Both the position numbers and the translations under genes were made by a program. From Streptomyces sp. NBRC 110028 (GTDB lineage Bacteria > Actinomycetota > Actinomycetes > Streptomycetales > Streptomycetaceae), in assembly GCF_001417735.1 (NCBI RefSeq), contig NZ_BBUZ01000027.1, positions 204,016 to 268,015 on the forward strand: 64,000 bases of DNA, written 5' to 3'. Positions 50,113-58,546 of the stretch are shown here, one piece after another. The notes beneath the pieces were generated by a model, which saw nothing but the letters and a program-made list of their open reading frames with translations, was not told where the DNA came from and made no database searches. The stretch's first letter is position 1. Each line of letters begins with the position of its first letter.

Positions 50113-50832
50113 ATGAATGCTGATGCCCTGGGGGGCGTGGAGACCGCGTCGCTGGCCGATCAGACGTACCGACGGCTGAGGGAGGCGATCCGTGACGGCG
50201 TCCTGCGGCCGGGCGAGAAGATCACTGAACGCGACCTGGCCGTCCGTCTCGGCGTCAGCCCCACCCCCGTCCGTGAGGCGCTGCGGCAACTGGTGCACGA
50301 GAAGGCCGTCGAAAGGGTGGGTCCGCGCGCCTTGCGCATCGCCGCCCATTCCCCGGCGACCCGCTCCGAGATCATCGAGGCCGAGGTCCGCCTGTCCGCC
50401 CTGATGGCGCGCCTCGCTGCCCGCAAAGCCACTGCGGAGCAGCTCACCGGTCTGGTCTCGCTGCTCGACCGGACCGACCGGATGGTCGCCGATATCGAAA
50501 AGACCGTCGCCGAACAGGGGGGCGTGGAAGGCGATGTGACGGACCGGCTCGCGGCCGTCTTCCATGAGCTGCGCCGCTTTCATCGCCAAGTCGAGGCGTG
50601 TGCGGGCAATCCTGTCCTGGAGGGCCTGCTGGGCCAGGCCAGGGCCTTCAGCGACGAGGAGCGGCTCGACCTCACCATGAGGCTCGTGCCCGAGCATGCC
50701 GAGGCGTTCCGCGCCCGCTACCACGGGCATCGTGAACTCCTGGACGCACTCCTCGAACGGGACGAGGACCGTGCCGAGGAACTTGCCGCGCGTGACCACG
50801 GCGCCGCCCTTGCCCAGTTGTCCGGCAGCTGA
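50113..50832 (+). CDS. GntR-family (FCD) regulator of the AtuA/DUF4387 module
   Basis: 239 residues, ATG 50113. HTH ADQTYRRLREAIRDGVLRPGEKITERDLAVRLGVSPTPVREALRQLVHEKAVE (about 14-68), then an FCD-type helical domain (EVRLSALMARLAARKAT, FHELRRFHRQVEACAGNPVLEGLL, RYHGHRELLDALLERD). Probably leaderless. Codon use is slightly less GC-extreme than in its neighbours. A shared TTGCTATAGC motif before this gene and before the MFS gene indicates that it controls itself and the three-gene unit downstream. Confidence 0.9.
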   Translation: MNADALGGVETASLADQTYRRLREAIRDGVLRPGEKITERDLAVRLGVSPTPVREALRQLVHEKAVERVGPRALRIAAHSPATRSEIIEAEVRLSALMARLAARKATAEQLTGLVSLLDRTDRMVADIEKTVAEQGGVEGDVTDRLAAVFHELRRFHRQVEACAGNPVLEGLLGQARAFSDEERLDLTMRLVPEHAEAFRARYHGHRELLDALLERDEDRAEELAARDHGAALAQLSGS

Positions 50833-50934
50833 TCGTTTGTCCGGCGGCTGACGTCGAACGGCCTGCCCCCGGGGGGCCCCGGGTAGGCCCCGGCGCATGG
50901 GGCGCGCCCCTGCGGGCACGTCTTTCTCTTTTAT

Positions 50935-50951
50935 TTGCTATAGCATGTAGC
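50935..50951 (+). promoter_or_regulatory. Second copy of the GntR operator, upstream of the MFS gene
   Basis: TTGCTATAGCATGTAGC, sharing its first ten bases and the following TG with the site before the GntR gene. It lies in an unusually AT-rich 45-base stretch (50920-50967), just before AAGGGA and the MFS start at 50968. Confidence 0.65.
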
Positions 50952-50967
50952 ACAAGGGATTATTTTT

Positions 50968-52257
50968 ATGAAGGTTGATTCTTCGCCCGCCTCCGACGCG
51001 GCCACGACATCGCCCGGCCCGGCAGTGGGTGAGCGCATGAACCGCGGTGCGGTGCTCTGGGTGACCCTCGCCGTATTCGCGCAGGAAGCGGTGTGGAACT
51101 TCTATGACGCCCAGGTCCCCGAGCAGTTGCGGCACTACTTCACCTCCGCGGGGGTGATCGGGCTGATCATGGGCCTGGACCATTCCTGGGGCATCATCAC
51201 CCAGCCGTCAGTGGGGTTCCTCTCCGACAAGCTCGCCCGCCGCCGCGCCGGCCGGTGGCCGATCGTCCTGGTCGGCGCAGCACTCGCCAGCGTGCCGTTC
51301 ATCCTCATCCCCTGGACCACGAACCTGCCGGCGCTGCTGGTGTGCGCGGTCGGCTTCGCCGCGATCGCCAACGCCTTCAAGGGCGTCACCGAGACCCTGA
51401 TTTCGGACTACGTCGCGCCCTCTGCCCGCAGCAGGGCCCAGGGCTTCATCAAGGCCGGCGTCAGCCTGACCATCGTCGTCTCGTCGCTGATCAGCCTCTT
51501 CGTCGTCGACCGGTCCCTTCGCCTCGCCTTCGCGATCCCCCCGCTGCTGATGCTGATCACGCTCGGCCTGGCCTGGGCCTTCCTCGGCCGCCGCCACACC
51601 GCCGCCGTCATGCCCTTCGAGGAGACGGCCGACGAGGTACCGGAGTTCGGCTCTCCGTGGGCGGTGCTGAAGGACGCGCTGCGTTCCCCGTCCAGCCCGA
51701 CGCTGCTGCTGATGATCGGCATCTTCTGCTTCGCCGGCATGTGGTCCGCCCTGCGTTCGCTGATGACCCCGTACGGCACGCAGGTTCTCGGCCTGAGCCG
51801 CGGTGAGGCCGGCGGTCTCACGCTCCCGGGCGCGGTCGCGTTCCTGGTGGCCGTGCTGCCGATCGCCTACGCCTCGAACCGGCTGGGGGCACTGCGCGTG
51901 GTGCGATACGGCGTCGTCCTGTTCATCGTCGGAGTCCTGGTCGGCTTCACCGTCCCCACCGCTGCGGGCACCATCGCGGCGATGGTGCTCGCCTCCCTCG
52001 GGTACGCGGCGTTCGCGGTCAACGCGCTGGTCGCGCTGTGGAACCTCGCGCCGTCGCAGAAGGTGCTGGGCACGTACACCGCCCTTTACACCATCGCCTC
52101 CGCGTCCGGCATGGCACTGGGCCCGGCCATTCTCGGCACCACGGTCGACCTGACCAGCTGGCGCTACATGTTCCTCAACGCCGCCGTCGCCGCCGGCGTC
52201 ACCTTCCTCGTCTTCACCCGCCTGGCCCGACGCGCCTCTGACCGCGCCACCGCCTGA
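50968..52257 (+). CDS. MFS transporter (GPH/SUC-like) of the AtuA/DUF4387 module
   Basis: 429 residues, ATG 50968 with AAGGGA eight bases upstream. Twelve membrane segments: AVLWVTLAVFAQEAVWNFYDAQVPEQL at the start, SVGFLSDKLARRRAGRWPIVLVGA in loop 2-3 (typical of sugar/GPH-like carriers), FVGFT-like helices later. The first loop resembles sucrose-type symporters, but the substrate is unknown. It is the first of three genes (MFS-AtuA-DUF4387) behind a GntR operator and presumably imports the compound they metabolise. Confidence 0.85.
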   Translation: MKVDSSPASDAATTSPGPAVGERMNRGAVLWVTLAVFAQEAVWNFYDAQVPEQLRHYFTSAGVIGLIMGLDHSWGIITQPSVGFLSDKLARRRAGRWPIVLVGAALASVPFILIPWTTNLPALLVCAVGFAAIANAFKGVTETLISDYVAPSARSRAQGFIKAGVSLTIVVSSLISLFVVDRSLRLAFAIPPLLMLITLGLAWAFLGRRHTAAVMPFEETADEVPEFGSPWAVLKDALRSPSSPTLLLMIGIFCFAGMWSALRSLMTPYGTQVLGLSRGEAGGLTLPGAVAFLVAVLPIAYASNRLGALRVVRYGVVLFIVGVLVGFTVPTAAGTIAAMVLASLGYAAFAVNALVALWNLAPSQKVLGTYTALYTIASASGMALGPAILGTTVDLTSWRYMFLNAAVAAGVTFLVFTRLARRASDRATA

Positions 52258-52303
52258 CGCCCCGCGACTCCCGCTCCCGGACACAACGAAAGGCACCATC
52301 CTC

Positions 52304-53665
52304 ATGGAACTCCGCATCCTGGCCCCTACCGGCGCGCTCGGCGCCGGGTTCGACGCCGACGCGCTCGCGCGCGGCCTCGCCGCCCGCCCGGACGTGATCG
52401 CTTGCGACGCCGGCTCCACCGATTCCGGCCCCGCCGCCCTGGGCTCGGGCACCCCGAAGCTGTCCGCCCAGGCGGTCACCCGCGATCTGCGGCTGCTTTT
52501 GAAGGCCCGTGACGAGCTCGGTGTGCCGCTGATCATCGGCTCCTGCGGCACCTCCGGCCGAGACACAGGGGTCGACCAGGTCGCCTCCCTCGCCCGGGCC
52601 CTCGCCGCGGAAGAGAACCTGCACTTCAAGCTCGGCCTGATCTACTCCGACCAGCCCGTCCAGCGCCTCCAGGACCTCTACGACGCGGGCCGCATCCGGT
52701 CCCTCGCGAACGCGCCGGAGATCGACCGTGAGCTGTTCGAGCGCAGCCACACCGTAGCGATGATGGGCGTCGAGCCCCTCCAGGAAGCCCTCCGGGACGG
52801 CTGCGACGTCATCCTCGCCGGTCGTGCCAGCGACACCGCCCTCTTCGCCGCTCTGCCCCATATGCGGGGGGCCGACCCGGGCCTGACCTGGCATATGGCC
52901 AAGACCATCGAGTGCGGCGCCGCCTGCGCCATCCCGCCGTCCGCCAACGGCCTGCTCGTCACACTGCGGGACGACCACTTCGATGTCACCACACTGGCCG
53001 CCGGCACCCGCCTGACCCCCCGGTCGGTGGCCGCACACACCCTGTACGAGAACGCCGACCCCTATCACATCGCCGAACCCTCAGGCGTGCTGGACACCAC
53101 CGGGGCGACCTACGAGGCGGTCGACGAGCAGACCGTCCGCGTCCGCGGTGCCCGCTACCTCCCGGCTGACGGCTACACCAACAAGCTCGAAGGCGCCGAA
53201 CTCGTCGGCTACCAGACCGTCATCATCGGCGGCGTGCGCGACCGCGTCGTCATCGACGCCCTCCCCAAGCTCCTGCCGACGGCCAAGCAGTACTTCGACG
53301 CCAAGATCCTCGACGTCTTCAACGGCCGGGTCGACCCCGCCGACATCGACATCGACTACCGCCTCTACGGCGCCGGAGCCGTCCTCACCGGCAGCGAACC
53401 CGATCCGCTCACCCCACGTGAACTCGGTGTCCTGATCACCGTCACCGCACCCGACCAGGAGACCGCCCACGCCATCGCCACCTTCGTCGCACACGCCAGC
53501 AGCCACCTGCCCATCGCCGAGTACGACGGCCTGGTCTCCACCCTCGCCTACCCCTATTCCCCACCCGAGATGGACCGCGGCGCCCTGTACCGCTTCACCC
53601 TCAACCACGTCGCCACCGGCATCACCCCCACCGAACTGTTCCGCACCGTCACCGAGGAGCTGTAA
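52304..53665 (+). CDS. AtuA-family (DUF1446) protein
   Basis: 453 residues. DUF1446/AtuA blocks: LRILAPTGALGAGFDADALARGLAARPDVIACDAGSTDSGP, LIIGSCGTSGRD, DVILAGRASDTALFAALP, MAKTIECGAACAIPPSANG, PYHIAEPSGVLDTT, EGAELVGYQTVIIGGVRD. AtuA is named from the acyclic terpene utilisation cluster of Pseudomonas, where its role (possibly a hydratase) is not firmly shown. The conserved Asp/Ser/Gly/Cys residues suggest an enzyme. Followed by its usual small partner DUF4387, four bases on. The reaction is unknown. Confidence 0.88.
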   Translation: MELRILAPTGALGAGFDADALARGLAARPDVIACDAGSTDSGPAALGSGTPKLSAQAVTRDLRLLLKARDELGVPLIIGSCGTSGRDTGVDQVASLARALAAEENLHFKLGLIYSDQPVQRLQDLYDAGRIRSLANAPEIDRELFERSHTVAMMGVEPLQEALRDGCDVILAGRASDTALFAALPHMRGADPGLTWHMAKTIECGAACAIPPSANGLLVTLRDDHFDVTTLAAGTRLTPRSVAAHTLYENADPYHIAEPSGVLDTTGATYEAVDEQTVRVRGARYLPADGYTNKLEGAELVGYQTVIIGGVRDRVVIDALPKLLPTAKQYFDAKILDVFNGRVDPADIDIDYRLYGAGAVLTGSEPDPLTPRELGVLITVTAPDQETAHAIATFVAHASSHLPIAEYDGLVSTLAYPYSPPEMDRGALYRFTLNHVATGITPTELFRTVTEEL

Positions 53666-53668
53666 CCC

Positions 53669-53983
53669 ATGACCACCCTTCTCGACTACTGCTCCCTCAT
53701 CCGCTCCAAGAACGCCGGCCCCTTCACCCTCACCTTCGACTTCATGTGCCACGACCAAGCCGCCTACGACGCCCTCGTCGCCACCGGCTTCCTCAACAAG
53801 AACCTCTTCGCCACCTTGTACAGCGCAGATCCCGACCAGATCCTCGTCGTCAACCACCCCCTCGCCCTCGCCGTCAAGGTTTCCCTGCCACGTCCGGCCG
53901 TCCAGGGGGGTCTGCACGACACCGACTGTTATGCCGGCCAGCAGTACGCCCCGCTCATGGACATGGAAGTCCTCCCGGCGTGA
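53669..53983 (+). CDS. DUF4387 small protein, partner of AtuA family
   Basis: 104 residues. DUF4387 pattern: YCSLIRSKNAGPFTLTFDFMCHD, an AYDALVATGFLNKNLFATLY helix, then VVNHPLALAVKVSLPRPAVQGGLHDTDCYAGQQYAPLMDMEV. It nearly always follows AtuA-like genes, and in some proteins the two are fused, which suggests a two-subunit enzyme. No known catalytic assignment. End of the module; converges on the MscS gene. Confidence 0.87.
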   Translation: MTTLLDYCSLIRSKNAGPFTLTFDFMCHDQAAYDALVATGFLNKNLFATLYSADPDQILVVNHPLALAVKVSLPRPAVQGGLHDTDCYAGQQYAPLMDMEVLPA

Positions 53984-54019
53984 CGCGGTAGGCGCCGGCC
54001 GAGCCGCCCCGGGGACCGG

Positions 54020-55129
54020 TCAGGAGACCGTACCCGGGGCCGTCATGGGGCCCGGGGGCAGGTCCGGCTCGCCGGTGCGCTGGGCGGGCAGTGGCACCTG
54101 GCCCGGCTGGTGGAGGACGACCGTACGCATCGGCAGCGGAATCTCGATGCCCTCGGCCTGATAGCGCCGGTGCAGCCGCTTCATGAACTCGTGCTTGATC
54201 AGGTACTGGTCGCTGAACTCCAGAGCCCCCAGGAAGACCGAGAAGTCGATGCCGGACTCGCCGAACGTGTGAAAGCGGATACTCGGCTCGAAATCGACCA
54301 CGCCGCCGGAAACATCGGCCATCACCTTCGCACCCACCTCGGCCGTCACCCGCTCGACATGTTCGAGGTCACTCCGGTAGGCGACCCGCACCTGCACCAT
54401 CACCGACATCTCCTGCCCCGGCTGGTGGTAGTTGGTGGTGATCGTGCCCGCCAGCTTGGCGTTGGGGATGATGACGAGGTTGTCGGAGAGCTGACGGATG
54501 GTGGTGTTGCGCCAGTTGATGTCCACGACGTACCCCTCCTCCCCGCTGCTGAGCCGGATGTAGTGACCGGGCTGCACCGTCTTGGACGCCAGGATGTGCA
54601 CCCCCGCGAACAGGTTGGCCAGGGTGTCCTGCAGAGCCAGCGCGACCGCCAGACCGCCCACGCCCAGCGCGGTGAGCAGCGGCGCGATCGAGATGCCCAG
54701 TGTCTGCAGCAGGATCAGCACGCCCATCATCAGCACCGCGATACGGGTGATGTTGACGAAGATGGTGGCCGTGCCCGCGACCCCGGACCGGGACAGCGCC
54801 AGCGTCTGCACCAGACCGGCGACGACCCGCGCCGCCGTGACCGTGGTGGCCAGGATCAGCGCCGCGATCACCACCTGGTTGACGGTGTGGCCGAGCGTAC
54901 GGGTCAGCGGCAGCGCCGCGGCCGCCGACGACACGCCCACCGCCATGGACGCCCAAGGGGCCAGGGCGCGCAGGGTGTCGACGATGATGTCGTCCCCGCT
55001 CCACCGCGTCCTGCGGGCCCGTTCGCCCAGCCAGCGCAGCCCCATCCGCAGCAGCACTCCGGCCGCGGCGGCGGCTATCAGAGCGGCGCCGACCACGATG
55101 ACGTCGTGCAGCGTGAGTGCCCGGTTCAC
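54020..55129 (-). CDS. MscS-family mechanosensitive ion channel
   Basis: 369 residues from GTG 55129 with GGGAGG upstream. Four or so N-terminal membrane segments, then the pore helix VGGLAVALALQDTLANLFAGVHILASKTVQPGHYIRL, the beta domain EGYVVDINWRNTTIRQLSDNLVIIPNAKLAGTITTNYHQP and the C-terminal alpha/beta domain. Releases ions on hypo-osmotic shock or acts as a signalling channel. Pro-rich tail of about 30 residues. Standalone gene. Confidence 0.93.
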   Translation of the reverse strand: MNRALTLHDVIVVGAALIAAAAAGVLLRMGLRWLGERARRTRWSGDDIIVDTLRALAPWASMAVGVSSAAAALPLTRTLGHTVNQVVIAALILATTVTAARVVAGLVQTLALSRSGVAGTATIFVNITRIAVLMMGVLILLQTLGISIAPLLTALGVGGLAVALALQDTLANLFAGVHILASKTVQPGHYIRLSSGEEGYVVDINWRNTTIRQLSDNLVIIPNAKLAGTITTNYHQPGQEMSVMVQVRVAYRSDLEHVERVTAEVGAKVMADVSGGVVDFEPSIRFHTFGESGIDFSVFLGALEFSDQYLIKHEFMKRLHRRYQAEGIEIPLPMRTVVLHQPGQVPLPAQRTGEPDLPPGPMTAPGTVS

Positions 55130-55399
55130 CGCTCACCTCCCGACGTGGCCGCCGCCCTCGGAGCGGCGGACCGTGTCGTCACCGGCCCGGAGTTCTGTCT
55201 GCTGCTCACCTGGTCACCTGTTCGTGCGGAGGATGTGCCGATTCCGTCGCGGCACGTACACACGGCCTCGACGCGACCTGCCATCTTGCCGTATCCCGTC
55301 AACCTCCCGATGACCGCCCGGCCATGACCGGCATGCCGGAATCGGCCCATCGTCACGGCATGGGACACAGGGACAACATGGGCAGGGTGGGAGAGCAGC

Positions 55400-56245
55400 A
55401 TGGGAGATATGGATGACATGGATCTCATTCCGCGTCACCCGGCCGACGACGACCCCAACCCGCTGAACCGGCTCTCCCTCGACCGACTGCGCCGCCGGAC
55501 CAGTATGAAGTGGCGCACCTACCCGGACGACGTGCTGCCGCTGTGGGTGGCCGAGATGGACGTCCCGCTCGCCGAGCCGGTGGTGCGGGCGGTCACCGAC
55601 GCGATGGCTCTCGGCGACACCGGCTATCCGGCCGGTACGGCGTACGCCGAGGCGCTGGCGGGCTTCGCCCGGGAGCGCTGGGGCTGGGACGGGCTCGCCG
55701 TGGAACGCACGGCGATCGTGCCCGATGTGAGCACCCCGTATCTGAGCGTGTCCGGCGCGGAGAGCGGGCTGTCGCTGATGTCGGTCTCCAAGGGGTGGAA
55801 CCTCGCCGGGCTCAAGGCCGCGCTGGCCATCGCCGGGCCCGGCGCCGCCGAGGACCTGGCGCGCCTCCCCGAAGAGGTCGGCCACGGCCTCAGCCACATC
55901 GGCGTCATCGCCCACACCGCCGCGCTGCGCGAGGGCGGGGACTGGCTGGACGCCCTGCTGGGCGGGCTCCACGACAACCGCGCGCTGCTCACCGCTCTGC
56001 TGGCCCGGGACCTGCCCGGGGTCCGCTACCGGCCGGGTCCGGCGACCTTCCTCGCCTGGCTCGACTGCCGCGCCCTGGGCCTGGGGGACGACCCCGCCGC
56101 CGTCTTCCTCGACCGCGGCCGGGTGGCCCTCAACTCCGGGCTGCCGTTCGGTACGGGCGGGGCGGGCCATGTCCGGCTCAACCTGGCCACCTCGCCGGAG
56201 CTGCTCGCCGAGGCGGTACGGCGGAGGGCCGCCGCCCTCACCTGA
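55400..56245 (+). pseudogene. MalY/PatB-type aminotransferase with large internal deletion
   Basis: 281 residues (ATG 55400, GGGAGAG upstream) where about 390 are usual. The start (PNPLNRLSLDRLRRRTSMKWRTYPDDVLPLWVAEMD, TGYPAGTAY) and the end (SGLSLMSVSKGWNLAGLKAALA with PLP-Lys K131, HIGVIAHTAAL, ATFLAWLDCR) are well conserved. After VPDV (residue 110, base 55729) it jumps straight to the STPYLSV strand. The missing roughly 110 residues carry the PLP-ring stacking Tyr, the Asn of CNPHNPTG and the SDE Asp. The frame is intact, so a protein is made, but cystathionine beta-lyase-like activity is not expected. Confidence 0.75.
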
Positions 56246-56295
56246 GCCCCGCCCTCACCTGAGCCCTGCCCGCTCCTGAGCCCTGCCCGCTCCTG
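56242..56295 (+). repeat. Seventeen-base tandem repeat at the MalY stop
   Basis: Units CTGAGCCCCGCCCTCAC (56242-56258) and CTGAGCCCTGCCCGCTC twice (56259-56275, 56276-56292), then a partial CTGAG. The gene's own TGA is in the first unit, so the repeat grew from the stop-codon region. Confidence 0.8.
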
Positions 56296-56302
56296 AGCGC
56301 CG

Positions 56303-56346
56303 CCCGGACCGGCCGTCAGCACGACGCGCTGTACGGCCGGTCCGGG
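56303..56346. terminator. Bidirectional terminator hairpin
   Basis: Perfect 14-base stem CCCGGACCGGCCGT / ACGGCCGGTCCGGG, 16-base loop, between the convergent MalY-like and GH13 genes. Confidence 0.75.
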
Positions 56347-56366
56347 GGACCGTCGGCGTCAGCCGA

Positions 56367-58103
56367 TCACAGATCGGTGATCCACCAGGCCGCGGCGCTG
56401 CCCGGCAGCGTCCCGGGCGGGCAGGAGGTGCTGGCCAGAATCGGCGCGCCGGTGACCGGAGCCGGGACCGGGTGGTCGCTGAAGTTGATCGCGCACACCA
56501 GCCCGTCGCCGCGCATGAACGCCAGCACCTCGGGCGGCGACTCCATCCACACCAGCGGGCCCTCGCCCATCTGCGGAAGGCTGCGCCGCAGATACAGCCC
56601 CTCACGGTACAGATGCCAGAACGAGTCGGTGTCGGCCAGGGCCCGGTCGGTGGCGTGTTCGGCGAACCACTCGGGCTGCGGCAGCCACGGCTGGGCCACC
56701 GCCTCGCCGGTGGTGAAGCCGAACGGCGAGGCGAGCCCCGACCACGGCAGCGGCACCCGGCAGCCGTCGCGGATGTGCTGACGGCTGCCGGTGCGGTGGA
56801 AGATGGGGTCGGTCAGCACCTCGTCCGGCAGGTCGACCACCTCGGGCAGGCCCAGTTCCTCGCCCTGGTAGACGTACGCGGCGCCGGGCAGGGCCAGCAT
56901 CAGCAGGGCGGCGGCGCGGGCCCGGGCCGGGCCGAGGCACGTCACCTCGCCGGTCGCCGGTTCGCCCGCGTACCGGGTGACGGTGCGGACCTGGTCGTGG
57001 TTGTTGAGGACCCAGGTGACGGTGGAGCCGGTGTCGGCGATGTCCCGCATCGCCTCGCTGATCACCTTGCGGAAGACGTCCGGGTTCCAGGGCGCGGTGA
57101 GCAGGTGGAAGAAGAAGGCCTGGTGGAGCTCGTCGGAACGCACGTACTTGGCCTGCTCCAGCGGCGTCGGCACGGAGACCTCGCCGACCAGGAGCCGGTC
57201 GTTCCCGTCGCGGGCCGCGTACTCGTCGCAGATCGCGCGCCAGCGGCGCCACTCCTCGTGGATCTCCGGCTGGTTCCAGGCGAGGGGGTTGACGGAGTCG
57301 CGGGTGCGTTCGTCGATGGTGGGGTCGTCGGAGTCGGGCAGGTCGGGGTGTTTGAACAGGCCCGCCGCCACATCGATACGGAACCCGTCGACACCCCGGT
57401 CCAGCCAGAACCGCAGCACCTCGTGGAAGTGCTCGCCGACCGACGGCTCACGCCAGTTGAGGTCGGGCTGTTCGGGGGTGAAGAGGTGGAGGTACCACTG
57501 GCCGGGGGTGCCGTCGGGTTCGGTGACCCGGCTCCAGGCGGGGCCGCCGAACATGGCGTGCCAGTTGTTGGGCGGCAGTTCGCCGTCCGCGCCGCGGCCG
57601 TCGGCGAAGTGGAAGCGTGCCCGGGCCGGTCCGCCGGGGCCCTCGGCCAGGGCGGCCTTGAACCAGGCGTGTTCGCTGGAGCAGTGGTTGGGAACGATGT
57701 CCATGAGGACCTTCAGCCCGAGCCGGTGGGCGTCGTGCACCAGCCGGTCGAACTCGTCCAGATCGCCGAAGATCGGGTCGACGTCGAGGTAGTCGGCGAC
57801 GTCGTACCCGTGGTCGTGCTGCGGCGACGGGTAGAACGGGCTGAGCCAGATCCCGTCCACGCCCAGCTTCTTGAGGTACGGCAGCCCCAGCCGGGCCCCG
57901 GCGAGGTCGCCGATGCCGTCCCCGGTGCTGTCGAGGAAGCTGCGCAGATAGATCTGGTAGATCACCGCGTCGCGCCACCAGGCGTGGGGTGAGCCCTCCG
58001 TGCGATGTGTGGAGGGGCGGGGCGCCGTAGTGGCCGTGGCGAGGCCCGATGCCTCGTCACTCGCCGGTATCGAGGTCGTCCGGCGCTCATCCGGGGCTGT
58101 CAT
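56367..58103 (-). CDS. GH13 alpha-glucosidase (oligo-1,6-glucosidase-like)
   Basis: 578 residues from ATG 58103, no export signal, so cytoplasmic. WWRDAVIYQIYLRSFLDSTGDGIGDLAG, MDIVPNHCSSEH, catalytic nucleophile D244 in GFRIDVA, acid/base E308 in LVGEVS and D370 in NNHDQ. The C-terminal beta domain is present. Hydrolyses alpha-linked oligosaccharides, probably maltose or isomaltose type, taken up elsewhere. Divergent from a LacI gene 443 bases away, likely its regulator. Confidence 0.92.
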   Translation of the reverse strand: MTAPDERRTTSIPASDEASGLATATTAPRPSTHRTEGSPHAWWRDAVIYQIYLRSFLDSTGDGIGDLAGARLGLPYLKKLGVDGIWLSPFYPSPQHDHGYDVADYLDVDPIFGDLDEFDRLVHDAHRLGLKVLMDIVPNHCSSEHAWFKAALAEGPGGPARARFHFADGRGADGELPPNNWHAMFGGPAWSRVTEPDGTPGQWYLHLFTPEQPDLNWREPSVGEHFHEVLRFWLDRGVDGFRIDVAAGLFKHPDLPDSDDPTIDERTRDSVNPLAWNQPEIHEEWRRWRAICDEYAARDGNDRLLVGEVSVPTPLEQAKYVRSDELHQAFFFHLLTAPWNPDVFRKVISEAMRDIADTGSTVTWVLNNHDQVRTVTRYAGEPATGEVTCLGPARARAAALLMLALPGAAYVYQGEELGLPEVVDLPDEVLTDPIFHRTGSRQHIRDGCRVPLPWSGLASPFGFTTGEAVAQPWLPQPEWFAEHATDRALADTDSFWHLYREGLYLRRSLPQMGEGPLVWMESPPEVLAFMRGDGLVCAINFSDHPVPAPVTGAPILASTSCPPGTLPGSAAAWWITDL

Positions 58104-58546
58104 GCGTCCATCCCATTACTGGTTCGTGCTGGCTCTTGCTGGTGCGATCGCCGACGTGGGGAGTCGGCGGGGCAGGGGCGGTCCGGCGCCATGCGGCAGG
58201 TTGTCGCGGATCGGCGCGATGGCCGGTCAGGTGTGGTGCGGACGGCGCTCGTCAGGCCCCGGGCCGGGTCTCAGATGCCGCGCGGGGCCTTGTGGTGAGC
58301 GGCCGGGCGGCCGGGGGTCCGGCGGCTGAGGGCCTTGCGGCTCAGGGGCGCGGCCGGACGCGGTGCGTCGGCGGCCGGGGCGGGGGCGGCGTACGGTACC
58401 CCGGCGAGCATATGGTGCCTCTGACTGCTCACGGACAGGCCCTCTCGTGCGGCACATCACCGTTGATGTATCGATAAAGCACAGTGTCATAGGATGGGGG
58501 TGAGCGGCAAGCGATCACGAGAAGCCGGAGCAAACCGGGAGAGCGG
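58104..58546. other. Divergent control region between GH13 and LacI genes
   Basis: 443 bases without a supported gene. It must hold promoters for both flanking genes. The right part contains TTGATG (58464-58469), the eight-base palindrome TATCGATA (58470-58477) and TAGGAT (58491-58496). These are candidate promoter/operator elements, but the spacing is not canonical. The middle is GC-rich with short inverted repeats and no clear structure. Confidence 0.45.
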
